A DNA stretch of 64,000 nucleotides from S015-6 sp964384945 (lineage in GTDB: Bacteria; Desulfobacterota; DSWW01), in contig CAYLMK010000026.1 of assembly GCA_964384945.1 (NCBI GenBank), positions 1 to 64,000 on the forward strand, given 5' to 3'. Position numbers and translations under genes: made by a program. Below are positions 24,865-32,775 of this stretch, one piece after another (position 1 is the first letter of the stretch; the number at the start of each line of letters is the position of its first letter). The notes beneath the pieces are model-generated. The model saw only the letters and a list, made by a program, of their open reading frames with translations. It ran no database searches and was not told the DNA's origin.

Positions 24865-26089
24865 GCAGTGCGGCATGGACCCGCTCGACCAGCTCCGGGG
24901 CCTCGACCCGGTCGCTGTCCGTGTTCGTGACCGCGCCGACGTAGACGTCGAGTTCCGGAATGTACTGCATCACCGACCCGCTGCCCGGAAGCCCGCCGTT
25001 GTGCCCCACGGTCGTGAAGCCGTCCCAGTGCTGCCTGGACAGCCCGAGCCCGTACTCTTCCCCCAGGGGGTCTTCCGGGTCGACCGCCAGGTATTCCGTC
25101 GCCTGGGCGAGCCCGGCCTCGGAACAGACCCGTCCCTCCAGGAACGCCGACAGGAACCTCACCAAGTTGCGGGGGCAGGAGATGATGGCCCCCGCCGACC
25201 AGCCTACGCTGTTCAGGCCGTTCGGGGAGCTTGCCAGGTCCGTGCTCGGGATCTTCTCCTCCAGCAGGCCGAACAGGTTCGTGTAGCCCCAGGGATCGAG
25301 AGGAGCCCCCTTGCAGGGCAGGTAGGATCCGGTCATCCCGAGCGGCTCGAAGAGCCGCTCCCGGTATACGTCTTCCAGGGCCTTGCCCGTCAGCGTCTCG
25401 ATGATCAAACCGACGGCGATGTATCCCGGCTGCGAGTAGTGGTATTTCTCCCCGGGCTCGCCGACCGGCTCGCGGGGGATGAACTCGCCCGTGTGGATGC
25501 TCAAGATCGGGATCGGCAGATAGGTCCACCGGAGGATTTCCATCGGCGAAAACCACTTCTCCGGATTCAGGAGCACCGTCAGGATGAAGAAGCCGTCCAC
25601 GATCTGGATGTCCGGGATCCCGCTCCGGTGCTGAAGAAGGTGCCGCACGGTGATGTCCTCAGCGTTCGGGTAGTCGGGCACGAACTCGGCCAGGGTCGTA
25701 TCGAGTCCGAGAAGGCCCTCGTCCACGAGCTGCAAGACGACCGCCGACGTGTGGGTCTTGGTTGCGCTGGCGATACGGGCCGGTTCGTCAACGTCAAAGG
25801 GCTCCAGGGTTTCCCTGTCCCGCACGCCGGTGGCGCCCGACCAGTCGAGCCAGCCGGGGGTCGTGACGACCGCGGAGGCGCCGTAGAGGCCGAAGTCGCG
25901 GGCCCACCCTTCAAGAGCCTCCTGGAGGCGGCTCGCCAGTCCCGGGTCGGTCCAGTCGTAAGGGGGCTCGGGCCGCGCCGGAGTGCCGCCCCCGTTTACG
26001 GGTGCGTCGTCGCCGCCGCACCCTGCCATCCAGGGTACGGAGGTCAGCAGGAGCAGCAGAAAAACGTAAAAGAGTCTGTTCTTCTTCAC
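24848..26089 (-). CDS. Beta-lactamase-fold serine hydrolase lipoprotein
   Basis: A 413-residue class C/penicillin-binding-like serine hydrolase (PF00144 family). A signal peptide ends at a lipobox with MAGC. The nucleophile motif SxxK is SATK in ARIASATKTHTSAVV; the second motif is YSQ in KYHYSQPGYIAVG; the third is GHNGG. Members include esterases, D-aminopeptidases and PBP4*-type enzymes, and no evidence points to antibiotic hydrolysis. I prefer the GTG at 26089, which has GGGGAGG upstream; the ATG at 26122 overlaps the upstream kinase stop (ATGA) but lacks a ribosome site. Either way it is in one operon with the membrane kinase. Confidence 0.85.
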   Translation of the reverse strand: MKKNRLFYVFLLLLLTSVPWMAGCGGDDAPVNGGGTPARPEPPYDWTDPGLASRLQEALEGWARDFGLYGASAVVTTPGWLDWSGATGVRDRETLEPFDVDEPARIASATKTHTSAVVLQLVDEGLLGLDTTLAEFVPDYPNAEDITVRHLLQHRSGIPDIQIVDGFFILTVLLNPEKWFSPMEILRWTYLPIPILSIHTGEFIPREPVGEPGEKYHYSQPGYIAVGLIIETLTGKALEDVYRERLFEPLGMTGSYLPCKGAPLDPWGYTNLFGLLEEKIPSTDLASSPNGLNSVGWSAGAIISCPRNLVRFLSAFLEGRVCSEAGLAQATEYLAVDPEDPLGEEYGLGLSRQHWDGFTTVGHNGGLPGSGSVMQYIPELDVYVGAVTNTDSDRVEAPELVERVHAALLNQGP

Positions 26090-26118
26090 CTCATCCTCCC
26101 CAAGAGGCTGCGTGCGGT

Positions 26119-28275
26119 TCATGACTCGTAAAGGGGCATGGAAACCGTAAACGTGGTCCCGCTCGGCGCCTCCGGGTGGTCCTCCTGCGAGGAACTCACG
26201 AATTCGATGGCGCCTCCGTACTTCTGAACGATGCCGTAACAGAGGGAAAGGCCCAGGCCGGTCCCCTGGCCGACCTTCTTCGTGGTGAAAAAGGGATCGA
26301 AGATCTGCCCCTTGATCCGGTCCGGAATCCCCGTGCCGGTATCCCGGACCTGGACGAACACCCTGGAATTCTCGGCCCAGCCCTTCAGGGTGAGAGTCCC
26401 CCCTTTCTCCTCCATGGCGGCCACCGCGTTGTTGATGAGATTGAACACGACCTGCTGGAACTCGCGGGCGTCCCCGACCACGGGCGGCAGCTCCGCCTCG
26501 ATCGAGGAAACGATATTCACCTTCTTGGTCATGAGCGTGTTCCGGACGATGCCGATCACGGTCTCCATTGCCCGGTTGATGTCGACATGGTCCTGAAGGC
26601 CCTCGGAAACCCGTGCGAACCCGAGGAGATTCTCCACGATCTTCTTCGCGTGGTTTGCGTTGGCCTCGATCAGCGCGAGGTCTTCCCTTTCGGAGGAGCC
26701 GTCCTTGAACTTGTCCTTGAGCAGGTCCGTGAACCCGAGGATGACCGCGAGGGGATTGTTGATCTCGTGCGCCACCCCGGCGGCGAGAATCCCGATGGAG
26801 GCAAGCTTCTCCGTGTTGTAGATGTGCTTGTCCATCTCCACCTTTTCGCTCACGTCCTTGATGATGGCCGTGCTGCCCAACGGCTCGCCTTCCTTGTTGT
26901 AGAGCATGGTGCGGGAAATGTTCACGGTGATGCGCTTGCCGGACTTGGTGATCCGCTGCACCTGGTAGTTCCGCAGATAGCCCTTTTCACGGACCTCCCG
27001 CTCGATGCGGCCCAGTTCCTCGTCGGCGTCCATGTCCGGCGGGACCAGCCGCCGGAACCGGCTTCCGAGCATCTCTTCCGCCGTGTAGCCGAAGATCATT
27101 TCCGCTCCCTTGTTCCACATCTTCACCCGGTTGTCGTTGTCGATGAAGATGATCGCGTCGATCGAGTTCTGCACGATCGAGGAGATGAACTCCTCCTGCA
27201 CGCTCACCTGCCGTTTGAGGGAACTCGTGGTGCGCCTCTGGTAGACCACGACCAGCATGGCGAACCCGAACATCACGGCGAGGATGGCGATCTCGGTCAC
27301 GATCTGCCGCCTGTGCACTTTGTCCACGGCCGCGGCGACCTCGCTCGTGGGCGCGGAGACGGCCACGGACCAGAGGCTTCCGGCCGGCAGCGTCGGGCTC
27401 TTCGCGGGCGAGTAGGCGATCAGCTTTGCGATCTCGCCCTCGACCCCGCGATGCCACCCGCTCACGTATTGACCGGTCCCCTCCTCTCCCGTGAGCATCT
27501 GTTCCTTCATGATCCTGTTGATCTCCTTGAAGCGGATGTACGGCTTTCGCTCGGCGCGGGCGGTGAAGGCATTCTTGCCGATAAAGTCGAGATCCGGGTG
27601 GTAGAGAAAGAGGCCCTGCTCATTGATCACCCAGGCATAGCCGGTCTTGCCGGAGCGGATGCCCTCGACGGCCGCGCGCAGCAGATTCGTAACATCCAGG
27701 ACGCCGAAGAGGATCTGCCCTTCGAGGCGCTTCCCCTGCAGGGGCGAGCAGACCACACCCACCACCACCGAATTTCCATTGGAATCGGTTCTGACCTGGA
27801 GCGGTCCCAGGGAGAGGGCCGCACCCTGCCCCCCAGGGCAGCCGGCCTGAATCCCCTGACGGTCCAGAAGCGGGAGTTCGGTGGTGCGGACCGATTCCAG
27901 GATCTCCCCTTTGGCCGACAGCCGCCCGATCTCCTTCAGGCCCTTGCCGTGGGTGTAGTCCAGGGTGGTTCGCAGGTACCTGTGGAGGGCCGCCGCCGGC
28001 GGCGCCCCGGTCAGGGTCTCGTTCAGTCGGCGCACTTCGGCAAAGATATCCGACAGGTCCTCGTCGATACGAAGGGCCGCCTGACGGGCCAGGATGAGCT
28101 GCTGCTGGTTGAAGTCCTCGCGGAGCTGCTCGTGCATGTAGCCGCTTTCCAGGGACACGTTGTACAGGGCCGCGCCCAGGATCAGGAGCAGGACGACAGC
28201 GGTGACCGGCAGGAGATACTGAAAGCCCAGGATCGCGTTGAGAATGCCCCTGAGGAAGGAACCGAGTTTGCCCAT
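26119..28275 (-). CDS. Membrane histidine kinase with Cache-type sensor and PAS domain
   Basis: A 718-residue sensor kinase. A membrane segment near the N-terminus (YLLPVTAVVLLLILGAALY) and a second (EIAILAVMFGFAMLVVVY) frame an extracytoplasmic domain of about 260 residues that resembles a double Cache domain (ends GKTGYAWVINEQG, FLYHPD, and SVAVSAPTSEV). Then come a PAS domain (SIVQNSIDAIIFIDNDNRV, FGYTAEEMLG), HisKA (GILAAGVAHEINNPLAVI) and HATPase (NLINNAVAAMEEKG, DTGTGIP, GTGLGLSLCYGIVQKYGG). I chose the ATG at 28275 with AAAGG upstream; a 33-residue upstream extension has no helix and no good site. No response regulator is adjacent. Confidence 0.9.
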   Translation of the reverse strand: MGKLGSFLRGILNAILGFQYLLPVTAVVLLLILGAALYNVSLESGYMHEQLREDFNQQQLILARQAALRIDEDLSDIFAEVRRLNETLTGAPPAAALHRYLRTTLDYTHGKGLKEIGRLSAKGEILESVRTTELPLLDRQGIQAGCPGGQGAALSLGPLQVRTDSNGNSVVVGVVCSPLQGKRLEGQILFGVLDVTNLLRAAVEGIRSGKTGYAWVINEQGLFLYHPDLDFIGKNAFTARAERKPYIRFKEINRIMKEQMLTGEEGTGQYVSGWHRGVEGEIAKLIAYSPAKSPTLPAGSLWSVAVSAPTSEVAAAVDKVHRRQIVTEIAILAVMFGFAMLVVVYQRRTTSSLKRQVSVQEEFISSIVQNSIDAIIFIDNDNRVKMWNKGAEMIFGYTAEEMLGSRFRRLVPPDMDADEELGRIEREVREKGYLRNYQVQRITKSGKRITVNISRTMLYNKEGEPLGSTAIIKDVSEKVEMDKHIYNTEKLASIGILAAGVAHEINNPLAVILGFTDLLKDKFKDGSSEREDLALIEANANHAKKIVENLLGFARVSEGLQDHVDINRAMETVIGIVRNTLMTKKVNIVSSIEAELPPVVGDAREFQQVVFNLINNAVAAMEEKGGTLTLKGWAENSRVFVQVRDTGTGIPDRIKGQIFDPFFTTKKVGQGTGLGLSLCYGIVQKYGGAIEFVSSSQEDHPEAPSGTTFTVSMPLYES

Positions 28276-28497
28276 CGCATTGCCTTTCGCGCCGGAAGGT
28301 CCGTCCTCATGATATCCCGAGACGGGCTGCCTGCTCAACAACAAGAAGGAGCAGGGGTCAGGCCCCACGACCACCCCGGAAGTGTATGAGGAGCCTGCCG
28401 ATCCGGACCCTCACGCTCTCGGCACACGGGCCCGGATGACGGAACTCGACGGGAAGCGTGAGATGGATTATGCTAGCGGCTCGAAAGGAGGCTGCCG

Positions 28498-29736
28498 ATG
28501 AACCTGCACGAACGATTCCGCCTTATCTTCACGGCCTCGTTCATCGCCCTGGCCATGACCGCCTGCGGGAGCGATACGGAAGAAGGCTTCGGCCCTTCCC
28601 CGGAGAACGAGCCGCTCTACGAGCCGGATGAAGCGGGTCCTTTTGCCGTGGGCCGAAGCACCTTCACGGTCGCCGATGCGGACCGCGGGGGAAGGGAACT
28701 CCCCGTGGATGTCTGGTACCCCGTGGACCCGGAGGATGCCGCCGGAGGGACGCCGAGCCTCTATCGGGTGGCCGTCCAGGTGACGATCATCCCGGGAATC
28801 TGGGTCATCGAGCTCGTCTTCACGGCGCCGTCCGATCTCGCCCTGGAAGGGCCGCCCGTCTCGCACGCCGGGGGTTTTCCCCTCATCGTCTTCTCGCACG
28901 GCTCCGGCGGCCTTCGCTACCAGTCCTTCTTCCTGACCGAGACACTGGCCAGCCACGGATTCGTGGTCGTTGCCCCGGATCACGTGGGCAATACGCTCCT
29001 CGACGAGCTCGGGGGCACCTTCGCTCCGCTGACCGACATGATGGTGGAGCGGCCCCTGGACGTCTCGTTCCTGATCACCCGCATGCTGGAGAAGGACGGG
29101 GATCCGGACGACTTCTTCTACCGGAGCATCGACGCGGACCGGATCGGCGTGTGCGGCCACTCCTTCGGCGGATTCACGAGCTTCGCCATGGCTGCCGGCT
29201 TCGGGGCCGACCCGCCCCCGGAGGTGGCCTCCGAGCTGCCCGAGGGATTCGTGCCGTTGCCGCCCGACCCGCGGGTGGACGCGATCGCGCCCCTCGCGCC
29301 GGCCTCCTCCTGGTTCGGCGACGGCGAACTCGCGGCCATCGACGTACCCACGCTCATCCTGGGGGGCACGCAGGACACGACCACGCCCATCGCAACCGAG
29401 AATGTCCGGCCCTTCGATCTCATGGACGGGCCGGTATTCCGGGCGGATCTCGCCGGGGCGGTGCACTTCTCCTTCTCGAACTCCTGCGATCTCATCCAGG
29501 CCATGCGGGACCGGGGGATTCCGCAGTCGGTCATCGACGGCTTGCTGGGCAACGAGTTCAGTCTGCCGTGCCATCCGCCGCAGCTCGATATCGGCGAGGC
29601 GCACCGGATCACGAACCTGTTTACGGTTTCGCTGTTCAAGGCCTTCGTGGAGGGGGACGAAAGGTACGGCGAATACCTGACCGAGGCTTACGCCCAGGCC
29701 TCCGAGCCCAACGTCACGTTCTACGCCAAGCCGTAA
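28498..29736 (+). CDS. Alpha/beta hydrolase lipoprotein (PAF-acetylhydrolase-like)
   Basis: A 412-residue secreted hydrolase. The signal peptide ends with a MTACGS lipobox. A platelet-activating-factor acetylhydrolase/dienelactone-hydrolase type core follows: RELPVDVWYPVD, FSHGSGGLRYQSF at the oxyanion region, the nucleophile elbow GHSFGGFTS (Ser), the acid candidate in ILGGTQDTTTP and a His in GAVHFSFSN. A strong ribosome site (AAGGAGG) is seven bases before the ATG. It is a stand-alone gene, divergent from the membrane kinase. Substrate is not evident; esterase or lipase activity on short acyl chains is a fair guess. Confidence 0.82.
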   Translation: MNLHERFRLIFTASFIALAMTACGSDTEEGFGPSPENEPLYEPDEAGPFAVGRSTFTVADADRGGRELPVDVWYPVDPEDAAGGTPSLYRVAVQVTIIPGIWVIELVFTAPSDLALEGPPVSHAGGFPLIVFSHGSGGLRYQSFFLTETLASHGFVVVAPDHVGNTLLDELGGTFAPLTDMMVERPLDVSFLITRMLEKDGDPDDFFYRSIDADRIGVCGHSFGGFTSFAMAAGFGADPPPEVASELPEGFVPLPPDPRVDAIAPLAPASSWFGDGELAAIDVPTLILGGTQDTTTPIATENVRPFDLMDGPVFRADLAGAVHFSFSNSCDLIQAMRDRGIPQSVIDGLLGNEFSLPCHPPQLDIGEAHRITNLFTVSLFKAFVEGDERYGEYLTEAYAQASEPNVTFYAKP

Positions 29737-29892
29737 TTGGCCCGTCGGTGGCCTTCTGATCGGGAGACAGCCGGCTCTCGCATCCTTCTCCGGCGCGCAA
29801 GGCCTTTGCGGAACTTGCGTGCGGCGTTGCGAAAGGCACGCCCCCCGACAGGAAATGGTTTTCGGCGAGGCCGCCGGGCGCAGGACGGCCCC

Positions 29893-32349
29893 TCACCACC
29901 GCCGACGTCGAATCCGGACCCCCACGAGCGCTGCCAGCGCAAACAAACCGGCCATGGTCACGGCGAGATCGGAGTTTCCCTGCACCGGGGACGGCCCCCG
30001 GGTCGAGGCCTCCGCAGACCCCGCACAGGAGCTTGGGCAGTAGTCGCCTCCGCTGCAGTCCTCGTCCGTGCCGGTGCACTCCATCTCCGGCGCACCGGGG
30101 TGGACCGCCGGGTCGCCGTCATCGCAGTCCAACTGGGGGAACGTGCACGCGGGGCTCGCGGGACTCCCGTAACCGTCCGCATCGTTGTCGATGCAGATTC
30201 CTGCCGTCCGGCTGCGCAGGACCGTCACATCGTCGCTGCTGTAAGTGGCCGCGAGCAGGTCCGGATCGGAGTCCAGGTCCACGTCTCCGAGGGCCAGCCC
30301 GAAGGGTGCATCCCCCACGGCGTAGCTCACGGCGGGCCGGAAGGTTCCGTCCCCGTTGCCGAGCAGGACCGAGACCACATCCTGGCTGTAGCTCGCCGCC
30401 ACGAGGTCCGCATTGCCGTCCCGGTCGATCTTTCCAATCGCGATCCCGTACGGCTGATTCCCGGCCCCATAGCTCAGGGCCGCCTGAAACGTCCCGTCTC
30501 CGTTGCCCAGAAGAACGGAGACGCTGTCCGCGATCGAATTCGTCGCGACAAGATCCGGGACACCGTCTCCGTCGAGGTCACCGATCCGGACCGACCAGCA
30601 ACCGTCGCCGGCCGGGTAGTGGACCGCGGGTTGAAAGGTCCCATCCCCGTTGCCAAGAAGCACGGAGATGTTGTCGCCGTTGTAGTTGGCCACAGCCACA
30701 TCCACATTCGCGTCTCCATTCAGAAGCCCCAGGGCCACGGACTGGGCCCCGTTGCCGGCTGCGTAGCTGACGGCGGCCTGGAAGGTCCCATTCGGGTTAC
30801 CCAGCAGTACGGAGATATCGTCGCTGTTGTAATTGGCCGTGACCAGATCCGGATAGGTATCTCCGTTCAGCCTGTCGACTGCAGCCGCGCGGGGGCCGTC
30901 ACCGGCCGCATAGTGGGCGGCGGTTTGCAACGTCCCGTCCCCGTTGCCAAGCAGCACGGAAACATTGTCGCTGTTGTAGTTGGCTGTCGCCAGGTCCAGG
31001 TCCGCGTCTCCGTTCAGATCGCCCAGCGCCACGGACCAGGGTGCGTCCCCGGCCGGGTAATGGACCGCCGGCCGAAACGTCCCGTCCCCGTTCCCCTGCA
31101 GCACAGAGACGGTGTCCTCGAGGGTGTTCGCCACGGCCGCGTCCGGCACGGTGTCCGTGTCCAGCGCACCGAGAGCCAGGGACTGCGGCCCGTTGCCGGC
31201 CTTATGATGGACTGCGGACGGGAACGTGCCGTCTCCGTTGCCGAAGAGCAGAGAGACCACCCCCGCGTTCGAATCCGCGACGGCGAGGTCCCTGGCCGCA
31301 TCGCCGTCGAGGTCCTCGATTGCGACCGACGCCGCCCCGTCTCCGGCCGGGTAGTGGACCGCGGCCCGGAACGTCCCGTCCCCGTTGCCAAGAAGCACGG
31401 AAACGTTGTCCGAATTGAGATTGGCCACGGCCAGGTCCGGGTCGATGTCTCCGTCCAGAAGTCCGAGGCACACCGAGCGGGGCCCGTCTCCGGCCGGATA
31501 GGTGGCCGCGGCCTGAAACGTCCCGTCCCCGTTGCCAAGAAGCACCGAGACGTTGTCTGCGAGCAGGTTGGCCACGGCGAGGTCGAGATCGGTGTCCTCA
31601 TCCAAAAGGCCGACGGCAACAGAATGAGACCCGTTTCCGGCCGGATAGGCGACCGCGGCCTGGAACGTCCCGTCCCCGTTGCCAAGAAGCACCGAGATGT
31701 TGTCGCTGTTGTAGTTCGCCGTCACCAGGTCCAGGTCGGTGTCGGCGTCCAGATCGCCTGCGGCAACGGACGGAGGCCCGTCGCCGGCCGCATAAGGGAC
31801 GGCGGTCTGAAAGGTGCCGTCTCCGTTGCCAAGAAGCACCGAGATGTTGTCGCTGTTGTAGTTCGCCACGGCCAGGTCCAGGTCTGCGTCCCCATCCAGT
31901 CTCCCCAGGGCCACCGACCGGGGTCCGTCTCCGGCCGGGTTCGGCAGGTCGGCCCGGAACGTCCCGTCCCCGTTGCCAAGAAGCACGGAAACATTGTCGC
32001 TGTTGTAGTTGGCCACCACCAGGTCCGGAGCGGCGTCTGCATCCAGCCTGCCCACGGCCACCGACCAGGGCCCGTCGCCGACCGCATAACGGGCCTCGGC
32101 CTGGAACGTCTCGCTCCCGGTGCCCAGAAACACGGAAACGCTGTCACTGTTGAAATTGGTTGCGACCAGATCCGGGACCGCATCCCCGTTAAGATCCGAC
32201 ACGGCAACCGAGTAGGGAGCGTTCTGCGCGAACAGCACCACCCTTGAATCGAACAGGACCTCCGCGTCCGCGACCCTGGGGGGCGCGGGCACGGAGGTTA
32301 GGAAAACGATGGAGATCATGAGGGCCGAAGAGAATCGAATTCTGCGCAT
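29893..32349 (-). CDS. FG-GAP repeat surface protein with MopE-type metal motif and C-terminal anchor
   Basis: An 818-residue secreted protein. After the signal peptide come about thirteen clear 49-residue repeats plus a degenerate one, each of the form SVALGDLNGDADLDLATANY, SDNVSVLLGNGDGTF, which are FG-GAP/VCBS beta-propeller blades with calcium-binding D-x-[DN]-x-D loops. They would build two propellers. Near the C-terminus is a MopE-type segment (DNDADGYGSP, DCDDGDPAVHPGAPEMEC, DEDCSGGDYC) and then a hydrophobic helix ending in RIRRRRW, as in C-terminal sorting tails. The ATG at 32349 has GGAGG upstream. Likely exposed on the cell surface. Confidence 0.85.
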   Translation of the reverse strand: MRRIRFSSALMISIVFLTSVPAPPRVADAEVLFDSRVVLFAQNAPYSVAVSDLNGDAVPDLVATNFNSDSVSVFLGTGSETFQAEARYAVGDGPWSVAVGRLDADAAPDLVVANYNSDNVSVLLGNGDGTFRADLPNPAGDGPRSVALGRLDGDADLDLAVANYNSDNISVLLGNGDGTFQTAVPYAAGDGPPSVAAGDLDADTDLDLVTANYNSDNISVLLGNGDGTFQAAVAYPAGNGSHSVAVGLLDEDTDLDLAVANLLADNVSVLLGNGDGTFQAAATYPAGDGPRSVCLGLLDGDIDPDLAVANLNSDNVSVLLGNGDGTFRAAVHYPAGDGAASVAIEDLDGDAARDLAVADSNAGVVSLLFGNGDGTFPSAVHHKAGNGPQSLALGALDTDTVPDAAVANTLEDTVSVLQGNGDGTFRPAVHYPAGDAPWSVALGDLNGDADLDLATANYNSDNVSVLLGNGDGTLQTAAHYAAGDGPRAAAVDRLNGDTYPDLVTANYNSDDISVLLGNPNGTFQAAVSYAAGNGAQSVALGLLNGDANVDVAVANYNGDNISVLLGNGDGTFQPAVHYPAGDGCWSVRIGDLDGDGVPDLVATNSIADSVSVLLGNGDGTFQAALSYGAGNQPYGIAIGKIDRDGNADLVAASYSQDVVSVLLGNGDGTFRPAVSYAVGDAPFGLALGDVDLDSDPDLLAATYSSDDVTVLRSRTAGICIDNDADGYGSPASPACTFPQLDCDDGDPAVHPGAPEMECTGTDEDCSGGDYCPSSCAGSAEASTRGPSPVQGNSDLAVTMAGLFALAALVGVRIRRRRW
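30230..32210 (-). repeat. Tandem 147-bp coding repeats
   Basis: Within the FG-GAP protein gene a unit of 147 bases (49 codons) recurs about thirteen times; the block CCGTCCCCGTTGCC appears at about 31376, 31523 and 31670. Copies are highly similar at DNA level, with shared synonymous bases, so the array can expand or contract by recombination. Confidence 0.85.
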
Positions 32350-32775
32350 GTCTGCCTCCATAATGAAAAATCGATTGATTCAATAAAATATTAGGACATG
32401 CAACCGCTTCTTGTCAAGAAAAACAATGGTTGTATTCCGATTAAGGTGCAGTTATTCCAAAGCTGCCATGGCGTTCCACCATTATAGAAAGGAGAACGGA
32501 TCGGGGATATGCTTTGATTTCGAGAGAGGTGATGGGACCGGAAATCAACCTATCCTGCTTGCATTTCTACGCCATCGCAAGTAATTATAAAACAATTTCT
32601 CATATCATCCCGGCGCTCATCGGCCCCTCCGTCTGTGTTGACATCAAGCCGCCGGCGTGTGATAGACAACGGATGCAAGGCAGGCGGAGCGTACCCCGCG
32701 AAGGCGGGGGGCCGGAGCAGGAACGAGGCGTACCCGCCACGGCTGCGCGAACGGCCTCCCCAGGCAGGAGGGAAC
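32350..32775. other. 426-bp divergent intergenic region
   Basis: No gene is supported between the FG-GAP gene and the Lon-like protease gene. The part nearest the FG-GAP gene (32360-32660) is AT-rich with several A and T tracts and could hold promoters in both directions, but no clearly spaced -35/-10 pair stood out. Nearer the protease start a palindrome CCCCGCGAAGGCGGGG (about 32695-32710) belongs to the dispersed repeat family; the ribosome site GGAGGG is at 32767-32772. Confidence 0.4.

Noticed and set aside
24848..26089. Antibiotic-resistance beta-lactamase
   Set aside because: The fold and SxxK motif fit, but the YSQ and GHNGG motifs and lipoprotein context are those of the general serine-hydrolase/esterase group.
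30230..32210. CRISPR-like regular repeats
   Set aside because: The 147-bp units are in-frame coding repeats with no spacers, and no cas gene is nearby.
29737..32247. 836-codon plus-strand repetitive open frame
   Set aside because: Complement of the 147-bp FG-GAP repeats; the VAVVV..RDVV-like pattern is a by-product of those repeats.
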